NCBI GenBank assembly: GCA_037043455.1
Contig: JAWPHD010010252.1
Coordinates: forward strand, 1 to 64,000
Length of the DNA stretch: 64,000 nt
Origin: Cyrtodaria siliqua
Lineage: Eukaryota; Mollusca; Bivalvia; Adapedonta; Hiatellidae
Direction: 5' to 3'
A program made the translations under genes and the position numbers. How positions within the stretch are numbered: position 1 is the stretch's first letter; each line of letters starts with the position of its first letter. The notes beneath the pieces were generated by a model. It was not told where the DNA came from, searched no databases, and saw nothing but the letters and a program-made list of their open reading frames with translations. Below, piece by piece: positions 34,426 through 46,481 of the stretch.

Positions 34426-34802
34426 TTATACATTAGGCTCGTCCAGAGTATGTCCCTTTATTTCCTTTAAGGCGATCACCTCCCACTGTTCACTGCGGCT
34501 TACTTCTTCAACCAATACGAGTCCTTTTTTATGTTTACTCCCCTCCCCGGGTACCAGAAGTTTTGTCCTACTCGGCATACTTTCAACACTATCCATTTCA
34601 GAGACTTGAGCATCACTTTTACTACATCTCGATTCTGTGACAGTGTTTGTGACAAGTTTTCTTTCGTGCGGTAAGCACGAGTACACGGGTCTGTAGAGTA
34701 TCTCTTCGTCGTTTTCCGTGGTCTCATCACCCATGTAAACCTGTCCCAACTGAAACTCGGAGCTGATGTACTTCCCTCCCTCGACACTGTCCGATGCAAC
34801 AT
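34426..34802 (-). CDS. Arrestin gene exon 7 (terminal)
   Basis: Residues 321-446. After the acceptor ctgtatttcag it reads DVASDSVEGGKYISSEFQLG then QVYMGDE, finishing the C lobe, and LYRPVYSCLP, then a hydrophilic tail ending GHTLDEPNV and TAA. The tail is rich in Ser, Glu and Lys and has no PPxY. ORFs in the other frames here are shadows. Confidence 0.93.
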
Positions 34803-37800
34803 CTGAAATACAGATATAGTATATTTATCAAATTAAAAACAGAAAATTGGTACTGAAAAAAGGAAAACAGGTCCTTTAGAAAACCACAGCTCACGAACAC
34901 AATGACACCGTAGGTCGCCACTCTACCACACACTTTATTGCGGATTATTTCTTGTATTGCTATGGACGACATTTCATGTTGAGTCTTTCTCCATTCATAC
35001 TCTATTCACCAGATACTCAGGCAGGTGTAATTGAAGCCTTTAATGACACCTCTCGGTATCTGGATGACATAGTGAACATTGACAATCCTTACTTTTCTAC
35101 TGTGATTAATAGTATATATCCTAAAGAACTTCAACTCAACAAAGCTAACATTTCTGATACTGTCGCTTCTTTTCTTGACTTACATCTCTCTATTGAAAAT
35201 TGTGAAATAATTACCAAACTCTATGACTAAACTCTATGATGATTTTAATTTTGATATTGCTACTCCAGCAGTGGATGCCGTTACCATAAATTTCGAAAAC
35301 TCTTTGCAAAATTTTATTATCGCAACCCTGATCTACTTTTAAAATATAAGTAATTTAAGAACTCGTCTGCGACAAGGACTATCACAAACTGTGAACTGAC
35401 TTCTATGGTGAGTGTGATTTATAAACTTCATAAGATTCTTGGTCATAATCTCTTTCATACTATCTTTATTTAACTTGTTAAAAAGTTATCAAAATAGGTT
35501 ATGACCCTCTCATTTTGCAACGCATTGCATGTTTAGTGATTGACTCATTTACAGTTCGCCACCATGCTTTCCTCTTTGACTGTACGATGACCGGACAGAA
35601 GGTGGGCTTTATGATGATCTCTGCCTAAATCCTTAAAGGACGGTCACGTTTGGTGCCTTAAATCTTGTCTTATCGTACCCTTAAAGGTGTGTTCTCTTGT
35701 TGATCTGGCTTCTGCCAAGTCAATGAGTAACTTCTTCGTGGCTTCTAGGCTATTGTCTTTTTTTGTATTTATATATACACGAGCATCTTTGTGTTTTACT
35801 TATATTGCCTATTAATGCTTCCTTGTTTGTTAGAGAATATAACCTGGTGGGGATATATTTATTTATACTGTCACGTTTTATTGGGATGACACTAGGGTCA
35901 CCATGAGGTTTGGTGAACTATAGAACCTGGTTTAAACCCAAGCGGCCTTTTTCGCCACTGGCCGTTCCATGACGGTAGCCCTGTTGTCGATGCTTTAATA
36001 ATGTTTGTGATGTCATATCTTTATGAAGAAAATCCTAACCTGAATCTAATTCATCTTTGTAATTGATTGTGGTATGTTTCTGTGCGTGTTTGTGGTTGAC
36101 TGTAGTCCTTGAATGCTACATTTCCTGCTCGACTTTTATAACTTTTAATGAAATGAGAAAATTAAAAACTATTTTAAATTAACAGGACAGTACACAACAA
36201 AAAGAGTGTCGAAAACACAAGTTACCTACTTGGAAAAGTCAGCTGGAAATACAGAAACCTTTTTTTCGGATATCAACTTTATGCATATTTTCGTTTACAA
36301 ATTATTCAGTCTAAAACCTTATATCATATCTTCGTTACGATCACAGACAGTTGACACTATAGGCATATAGTGTTCTATGATAAGGCACACTTTCTGACAT
36401 TATGTGACGTCATCGTATGTGTTAAATGGAATCTCAAATGCGTGCTTATTTATTATTAAATGAAGTAAACTCGTTGGCAAAAATGATATGATGCTCAGCA
36501 AGCCGTCGCATCATATCATATTTGCCAACTCGTTTAATAAATTTAAATATAAATAAGCACCAATGTAAGATCCTCTTTTTAAACGTTCGTTGTCTATTAA
36601 ATTTAGCATGTCGTGTCTGGGTGTGATTTGCTCACAGAAAATATAAGCAATGATGCCATTAACTTTCGGTGCTTGAGGATTTCCATGGGGTGTGGATGGG
36701 TAGAGGGGGTGGGGGTCACTTAGCTAGGTGCAATCGTCTAATCCCCTTCGTCATCGTTTAAAGCAAGACCCATATATCACGACTCTATATGTAAATACTG
36801 CCAATAAAATAGGTTTAAATAACAACAAAAACAAACAACAACAAACACAGCAATAACAACGCAACAGAGTCAATCGATAAATACCACCGGAAAGCTCATT
36901 AATATGTCTCAAAGATTAGGCATACGGATCGCAATATGTTAAAAGTAAGAGAACTGAGAACATTTATTGTCATTATTGTGACACTCCCATGGCGTTATAT
37001 TCTAGGCATACAGGAAGTAAATCACTGTGGTATTCATGCCTGGTGTAGATTCATGCCTGGTGTAGTCGAAAGGAGTTCCCAAATATATAATCCCTAACTT
37101 TTTTTGTGATAAAAGGCATTTTTGAGTATTTAAGGCCTGTTTTTCTGGCTGAAATGACTTTATTGACTTGTTTGTGGTAGCTAAAAACCATTTGCATGGT
37201 TGTATGATGATTTTATTTGTCAACTTGACAGTTTTGAAAGTGAAAGTAGAACACATTTAAGAGGTGCCGAATGAACGCAGTTTGTTCACGGTATCAACAA
37301 AGATCAGAATTTTATTTTCTTATATGCCACATGACCCCTAGTATTCTCAGCAGTTTTCTAGAGAGGCAGGTCTCATGACTAAGAACATGTAAGTGAATCT
37401 TAGTTTGAACTTCATTTTGAAAAATGGATAACTAAAAAGCTTGCTCAATATTGCATTGGACTCAATGGGATTTGATTTACTTCTGGTACACCTCTATTAA
37501 TGATCTAACCAAAAACAACAAAAAAGCTTTCCAAATGAAATAACATGACATTTTACTACCAACTGACACTTGTTAATTAATTGGCTGCAGGTGATGGACA
37601 CCTGGGTCACGCATGGACAATTCTGAACACTAATTAACGTCTTCATAAGCAAACAATCGCCTTGGTCATATTTTTGTTTATAGACAGGAGTAGGTTTAAT
37701 GTAAATATCACAAACTTACCAGAAAACATTTATTAGTTATGCAGAATAAAGTCATTTTGGGTGACATTAATACTTCTGTATAGAGTACGCAGCATGTTGA

Positions 37801-40800
37801 GTAAGTAAAGTTGATTTAGAAATGTAGAAGTTTTAGCGAGAACTTACCAAATTGTAGCGTAGGTGGAGGTATGTTCGGAATACGGAATGGCACTGTTCCT
37901 ATGGTGATGGGAAATTCTATATGTATCATATCCCCAGACCTTTCACCAACGGCGCATATCTGTAAGCAATATGATTATTACAAGACGCTAACTAACAATG
38001 TTCATTCATTGTTTACTCACCAATTACTGAATATCCTGTTTTGGTTTAAACATATTTTATTTCCATATTATGCATATATAATAGTACAAAGTTAATAGGA
38101 GAAAGCAACCTTATAAAGTTCCCCTCCTTGGTATTTAACAAATGCAATTGATGTTGGCGGTTAATACGATATAATAATCTGTTAATAAACCCATTTTTCT
38201 CCAAAACAATTCCCAGAACAAATGTATAATGTCACGTGCTATATAGATACACTCAATAAATAAAAAAGTATCTAACCGAATCTGCGTGCAAGGTTAGTTA
38301 CCTTCTATAAAGACCTATCTAACATTAACAAACATGAACATAAACAGCAATATAACTTTAAATAATCTACTAAAACGTATTGTCTGTTGCTACTAAATAA
38401 TCTACTAAAACGTATTGTCTGTTGCTACTAAATAATCTACTAAAACGTTTTGTCTCGTATTGTCTGTTGCTACTAAATAATCTACTAAAACGTATTGTAT
38501 GTTGCTAATAAATAATCTACTAAGACGTATTGTCTGTTGCTACTAAATAATCGACTAAAACGTATTGTCCGTTGCTACTAAATAATCTACTAAAACGTAT
38601 TGTCTGTTGCTACTAAATAATCTACTAAAACGTATTGTCTCGTATTGTCTGTTGCTACTAAATAATCTACTAAAACGTATTGTATGTTGCTACTAAATAA
38701 TCTACTAAGACATATTGTCTGTTGCTACTAAATAATCTACTTAAACGTATTGTCCGTTGCTACTAAATAATCTACTAAAACGTATTGTCTCATATTGTCT
38801 GTTGCTACAAAATAATCTACTAAAACGTATTGTCTGTTGCTACTAAATAATCTACTAAAACGTATTGTCTGTTGCTACTAAATAATCTACTAAAACGTAT
38901 CGTCTGTTGCTACTAAATAATCTACTAAAACATATCGTCTGTTGCTACTAAATAATCTACCAAAACGTATTGTCTGTTGCTACAACTGTATACAGGGTGG
39001 CGAAACGACGCGACTTCTTGATCAGTTTCACGGCAAAAAGTGTAAACCAAGGGCTCGATTCAGGTTAGGATTTTCTTCATAACTTTCTTAATATTTAACG
39101 AATTTTGTTCAACTAACGCGCAAACGTGAGGCAATTTGGTTCATTCAGTGCTTTTTGAGATTAGCTCTCTCAAAATGTACACGGTCATATATTTATTTCG
39201 TTTCCAGGACATTGGGAGGGCTAATCTCAGAAAACATTTGATAAATCAAATTACCATTTGCGGAGGAGGAGGGGAGAGCTCACTTTACTTTGGAGGGGTA
39301 TGTGCACTTAGGTTGAATACAATTCGATATATTTACATCGCTAGTGCAGTCGCTACGATGAATCTTATTTGACACGCTGCATTTAATTTTCCAATGAATA
39401 CCATTACCTTCGGAATACCTCATGATATGCCCTTTAACGGTTTTCATTGGATGATGGGCGGAGCTTAACTTAATAGAATATTGCGCATGAGGGGTGCGTC
39501 TAAAATATTGCCGATCGTAACGGCTATTACATTTTACTCCATAAAAATCCGGTATAATAAACTATTATTTCGAAATAAATAGTAAATCTGACGTACATAG
39601 AGAAGAAATCAACGCCATGTTAAAGGTAACTATGTATGTAAATATAAGGAATGAAATGCGCTCTTTTGGTTTTCATTGGGGTATGACAAATATTTGGGTG
39701 GTTTAAAGTGTGTGGACTCCACGCGTACTTTAAACCATCCAAATGTCTTCGGTCTCCACACACTTTAAACCACCCAAATATTTGTCATACCCCAATGAAA
39801 ACCAAAAGAGAGCATTTCATTCCTTAAAACTTATCAAGCGTCTTGTTTACACTTTCTTTGTCGTGAATCCGATCAAAATGTCACGTGGTTTCGCCACCCT
39901 GGTATAAGTAAAATTAATTTGAAAACAATTTCACGAAACTCGGTGAAGTGCATTCAGGAGACGTTATTTGCTAATGGATGACTAACATTTAATTTACAGC
40001 AAAAATAACATTTAATTACAGCAAAAATAACATTTAATTACAGCAAAAATAACATTTAATTACAGCAAAAATTATGGAACGTTATTAACGTTAACTACCT
40101 TTTGGATAGGCTCTGCATTTTTTCTTTGAATAACTTAATTTCCTTTCATATTTTGAACACAAAAATGTTATGTGTGATTTTTGTTTATACAATTTGTTTT
40201 ATTGACCACAAACAAGGCGATTTATAAAGGATCTTACATGAGTACTCATTCATTATTGAATTTATTAAACGAGTTGGCTAAATGATATAATGCAAGGCTC
40301 TTTCTAACGAGTTTAAATTCAATAATGAATGAGAACGAGTGTCAGATTCTATTTATTACATAACTTATAACGTATAATTACGTCAGAAAACGTACATGGA
40401 CGTCATTAACGTTATGTTATACCACAAGTGGAATATCGAAAATATTGAATGGTGTTATTACACTCCCACACCACATATTATGTGATAAGATTATTTACAC
40501 TAAATAAATGCTAATGCTAAACATAAAGCAAATGTTTCAATTAGGTGTTAAACCGTTACCTTAAGTACATAGTTTATCCGTATCAGATTGCACACGTTTA
40601 TCATTGTGGGTGGAGCTACGGGTACTTGTAGTGTGTCTTGCAATTTATCGAGTCTCTCTGTGTGTCGAGGGGACACGGACTCGGTCTGATACTCCCAGAT
40701 CTTGTGATTCACAGTTTTCACCAGCCCCAGTACTCCCTTGTTTATGTAATAATCAACATACTGAAAATGAAACGAGGATATATATGTATGTAAACTGGCG

Positions 40801-43800
40801 GTTGGTCTGAAAACTCGCCACATGCCTCACAGAATGAAAACAACAACAACAACACAGTTTGAATAACTGTGGAAGATATTACTAGTGAAAAAAAATAACG
40901 CAAAACTTTAACGTAAAAGTTAGCTGTCAAACATATTTTGACTTAAATACTTTCTGTGTGGGAAGCTTATAATGTGCTTCCATTTAGTACAAGCATCAAG
41001 AAAACTCCATTTACAGTTCCCCACTATGCTTTCCGGTTTAATTGTGCGATAACCGGTCAGGATGTTGACCCTATCAGGGGCGTAGCTGGGTGAATTTGAA
41101 CTGTACGCCCGTCGGGGTTCCAAGGGTCAACCGCCCCTTGGTCAGGGGGCTCTTGCCGATTGTACGTTAGATTTCAGGATTTTTAGCTTAGATTAAATTT
41201 GTGTATAATTCAAGCGAAAGAAAGCGCACATGTAAAGTCAATTTAAAAATAGTATACATGTATTAATACTTTGTATAACAAATTAGGATCGGAAACGACT
41301 CGGCTGGAAATATTTTACCCCTAATCTTCTACCCCACTTCGGATTTTATTGCATTTTTGGATCATTTATCTTTTCCATTTTTCTAGCGAACTGTACGCCC
41401 GGGCGTACGGGTGTATGCATGGCTAAGCGCCTGCCTATGATGACGTCTACCTAAACCCCAAAAGGACGGTGACGTTTGATGTTTGTCAGCAGTCTTGTCG
41501 TGCCCTCAGTGGTTTGTTCTCTTGTTGCTCTGGCTTCTGCCAGTCATTGAGTACCTTCTTCGTGGCTTTCTATGCTATTGTTTTTGGTATTTATATAGAC
41601 ACGAGCATTTTTTGTGTTTTACTTATATTGCCTATTAATTCTGCCTTGTTGGTTAGAGAATAGTGCATGGCATTTACGCTGTCCCGTTTTACTGGGATGA
41701 CAGTAGGGTAAGTGTGGGGTTTGATGCACCCTAGAAGAACCTGGTTTAAACCCCCAGCGGCCTCTTTTGTCACTGATCGTTCCAAGGCGGTATCCCTATT
41801 GTCAACCCTTTTGTGTTTGTGATGTCTTATTTGACCTTTTATTCATATTTAAAATTGTTCTTTGTTTCTGTGTGTTTGTGGTTGACTGTCGTCCTTGAAT
41901 GCTACTTTTCCAGTTCGATTTTTTATATCTTCTTAGACGAGATCAGTGAACGACAGACGCATATATAAGACGACATCCGCCATAATTGACCTTATAAACA
42001 TTCTAAAAACGTTACATGCTGTGGACATACAGTCGACACACTGTATCAAGAAATATCTATAAAAAACATTGTTTGGGAACATAATACTAAATTACACTAC
42101 ATTGAGTTACAAACGGCAGCAATGCCAATGGATGTTAGCTCACCTGAGCCGAAGGCTCAGAGGGGAGCTATTGTGATCACTCATCATCCGCCGTCCGTCG
42201 TAAACTTTTTCTTCAAACAGCTTCTCAAAATACCCAGCTTATATTAGTCAATCTTCACATGGATGATCATTAGGTCGATGGTTTCAAAACCTGTTAAAAC
42301 TAGATCTTAGATGGCGACCATTACTATTAAATGTGCAAACCTTAAAACATGTTGTCTCAGGAACCAATGAACAGATTTATTTCTTTATTAATGACCGCCA
42401 ACCCACAGACTATCATTTCTTTTAAAAAGACCGTGTCACGGTGGTCAAAATGTGTACATAAACAGTGTTCATGTAAACAGTGTTCATGTTTTACATAGAC
42501 ATGAAAACTTGAAAAATCTTCTCTGAAACCAGAAGGCATAAAGCACTTAGCATTATCTTATATTCCTCTAGTTATAAAGGAATGCCGTCTTTAAAATTAC
42601 GAGAGAGCTAGAGTTCTCATATATTGCATGTAGCATATATTTATAGTCCTCTACCAAGTTTGTTCATATAGTGACCCTGGGGTAAAATTCGGCACCGCCC
42701 TAGAGATCACATGTTTCAACAACAAGGACTTGTATCAGGAAAAACTTAAAACATCTTTTTTAAAACCATAAGGTATAGAGCGCTCACATATTGCATGTAG
42801 CATAGGCATAGGATGCCCTACCAAGGTTGTTGAAATAGTGATCTTGAGGTCAAATCTGGCCCAACTCCTGAGGCCATACTTTTACAAAAAGTAATACAGG
42901 AACATGTTGAAAAAAAAATTCTTTTCTGAAACTAGAATTTAATGTTGTTTAACGGCTCATCAACACAGTATAGGTTACTTAGAGCCGCCCCAGAGAGAGA
43001 GGAAAGATACATAGGAATCCGGGAACCGTGCCCTGCTCTTATTATCGAATAGATTCCTATGGCTCTTTAACGTGCTCGGAGGACCGATACACGGGACCGC
43101 CCGGTTTACGTCCACATCGACGGACGCGGCTAATTATACAAGTAGTATAAGCGTATAGTCCTCTACCAAGTTTGTTCAAATGTTGACCTTCGGGTAAAAT
43201 TCAATCCCGCCCCAGTGGCTTACTTTTTACAGACTTGTATAAAGAAAATTAATAAATCTTATTCTCTGAAACCACAAGGTATAGAGCTCTCATATATAAC
43301 ATGTAGCATAAGCCAATGGTCATTTACAAACGTTGTTCAAATGGGGACCTTGGGATCAAATATAGCCCCATCCCGCGGTCACAGTTTTAAAAAGGAAATG
43401 GTTATATAGGAGCATCTTTTAAAACAATATTCTCTGAAATTACAAACGCTGGAGTTCTTATAGTATGCATGTGATATATGATCCTCTACGGAATTTGTTC
43501 GAATGGTGACCCAGGAATCATATTTGGCTCCACCCCAGGGTCACATGTTTTACATATTTTACAGACTGACATTCACACTAGCGTGTGTTTAGTACTGTGT
43601 GGCGGCTGTAAAAAGTAGCCCGACTACAAATCAGTAATGTTATTATACTCATCCTTTATGTCTTCAAGCCCAATCTCTGTGCTTTTAAAGTAGAATACTG
43701 CTTAACCCGGTGTTAGTGGGCATGAGCTGTTTTGCACCTTATATTACTTCTCATGAACAGACTTAACAAAACCGAGTCTGTTACTTTTCTCTGTTGGTTT

Positions 43801-46433
43801 TGTTGGTTTCTTCCAATGGATCCTATTTTCAGTATTTATTAACATTCACACTAGCACTAGGATCCCCTTTACAGTATTTCTATAGAGAAAATATTAACAT
43901 TCTTTTCTGAAGCTCGAATATATGGCATGTAGCATAAGCGAATGATCCTCTACCAAGTTTGTACAAATGATGACCCTGGGATCAAATCTGGCCCCGCCAC
44001 GGAGGTCATATTTTACATAGAGTTTCTTTCTACTGATACTGCACACAATCAAGTATGATTATCACGGCAGCCTCGTTTCCGAAGAAGGGTTTAAGGGCTT
44101 TATGTATCACGGATTAAAACAGAAGTTCAGCGAGATCATTAACGTGCATAGGATATTGCTCTCCCTATACACGGGACCGACGGCATTTGCATCCCCTCTG
44201 TATGATGACATACTTTCACAGTTATTTTGGGACATCTTAAAAAAATCTCCTCTGAAACTGCAGGCGCTAGAAATCTAATAGATGTATATACCATAAGCTA
44301 AGTTATGGTTATCTACCAAGCGTGTTCAAATGGTGACTCTGGGGGTAAAATCTGGCCCACACAGTTTTACAAAGAGTTATATAGGGACACCTCTAAAACT
44401 ATTCTTCTCTAAAACTACAAGATATTTAGAGCTCTCGTATATTGCATGTAGCATATAGGGACATCTTTAAAAATATTCTTCCCTAAAAGTACAAGATATT
44501 TAGAGCTCTCGTATATTGCATGTAGCATAGAGGGACATCTTAAAACAAATTCTTCTCTAAAACTACAAGATATTTTAGAGCTCTCATATATTGCATGTAG
44601 CATAAGCTGGGGGTCTATCAAGTTTGTTCAAATGGTGACAAATCTGCCCCCATGTCAGGGGTGATACGTTTACAAAGTGTTATATAAGATCATCTTTACA
44701 AAATATTCTTCTCTGAGATGTCTAATGGTATGCATGAAGCATACGTTTATAGTCCTTTCTTAGTCCTTTATAGTCCCCTACTAGGTTTGTTCAAATGGTG
44801 GTCATGTGGTAAAATTTGGCGCATCTCAGTGTGTCTAAAGGAGCTAGCAGTCTTATATTATGTATGTATCATAAGCTTATGGTCCTCAAATGGTGACCCT
44901 GAGGTCAAATCTGGCCTCACGCTAGGAAACATAGCCTTACAAAAAGTTATATAAGAACATCTTTAAAAATAGTCTTCTCCGAAACGAAGTGTACATAAAA
45001 GTGAGTATGATAATGGACCTTTGGAAACGGCCGAGCACGACACATACGAAATATTGCAGTCTTGGTTTGACTGAGACTGTTCATGAGGGGTAGTGAAATA
45101 TGCTAGCTACCGCTCACGCCCTCTAGCCCCGGGTTGAGCAGAACTCAATATTCATAAAAATCAACAGTACAGAATAATTTTAACCATCCCGAAGGTGGCA
45201 AGCATATGGCGGTAAAAACATCTTTAAAAATATTCTGAAACTACAAAATTTAGATATCTAATAATAATATGGATGAAACTTAAGCTTATAGTCCTTTTGT
45301 GTTTAAATGGTGACCATGTAGTGAAATTTGGCGAATCCCCAGCGGTCACATGTTTTACATAGACTAGCATAGGATTATGGTCTTCTGCCAAGTCTGTTTA
45401 AATGGTGATCAAGAGATTACATTTTAGGATGCCCCGGTGGTAAGTTTAAAATAGAGTTGCTCTGACTACAAATCAGGAGTGTTATTATTTACTGTCGTTT
45501 GGGATCAACAAGCCCATTCTGTGTTGCTTTAAAGTAGAAAATCGCTCATGCCGGTGCTAGGAGGCGTGAGAGGTGTTGCATCTTATAATTACCTCTCATG
45601 AACAAACTCACTAAAACCGAGTCTGCCACTTTTCTCTCTTGCTTGTGTTTGTTGCTTCCAAGGGATCACCTTTTCAGTATTTATTGACATTCACACTAGC
45701 GTTTGTTTAGTGCTGTGTGGCGGCCGTAAAAAGTCGCCCCGACTACAAATCAGTAGTGTTATTATTTACTGGTCCTTTGGGATCATCAAGCCCATTCTGT
45801 GTTGCTTTAAAGTAGAATATCGCTTAATCCGGTGATAGGAGGCGTGAGAGGTGTTGCATCTTATAATTACCTCTCATGAACAGACTCAATAAAACCGAGT
45901 CTGCTACTTTTCTCTCTTGTTTGTGTTTGTTGCTTCCAAGGGATCACCTTTTCAGTTTTATTATAATGGAATATCTTTAAAAATATTCTTCTGAAGTTAT
46001 CACAACTCTTTTATCTGATCGACTTTTGTTACTATTGCAAGTGTCTAAATGGACAAATGTCATCAGGTGAGCGATTCAGGGTCATTTGGCTCCGTTATTT
46101 TTAATTCAAACGTTAATTGAAAACTTGATGTTCTATCGACCATAAAGAAGAAATCACAACTATACCTGGTAAAATTTACAGAGTAAATAAACGCTTTCGT
46201 CACTTCCGTTCTGTATTTCCGATTTGACCCGGATGTGTTCTCCACAACAATATGCACTTCTTTCAAGCGTCGCTTGTATCCTGACTGGACCTTGGATACA
46301 GCAAAGGCAGCATGTTCTGTGCTTGTCCACAGCATACTTTGGTGACTGTTACACATAACAAATGTAATGTGAAATGAAAGGCATGTGTTGGTAAAAGTTA
46401 TTGTTGTAGTGGGTTAAGTGTTCGTATGCAAAC

Positions 46434-46481
<48 letters not shown>

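Larger units (their letters stand above)
42130..45450 (+). repeat. Degenerate ~170-bp array with GCTCACCTGAGC head
   Basis: The left end is gttagctcacctgagccgaa plus ggctcagaggggagctattg, a hairpin-bearing start that I associate with a widespread molluscan element. It is followed by roughly 15 diverged units containing atattgcatgtagcata, accaagtttgttcaaatggt, gaccctggggtcaaat, and catctttaaaaatattcttc with ctgaaactacaag. Other elements interrupt it at 42945-43140, 43560-43880, 44040-44215 and 45005-45215. The arrangement recalls the pearl/Helitron-like elements of oysters. It fills most of arrestin intron 4. Confidence 0.75.

Noticed and set aside
34382..34609. 75-codon plus-strand ORF and a second minus-strand ORF over the same region
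   Set aside because: Shadows of arrestin exon 7, whose minus-strand frame matches the family.
46063..46356. 97-codon minus-strand ORF starting MCNSHQSM
   Set aside because: Wrong frame of arrestin exon 4; the exon's true frame contains the GPVRIQATLERSAYCCGEH block.
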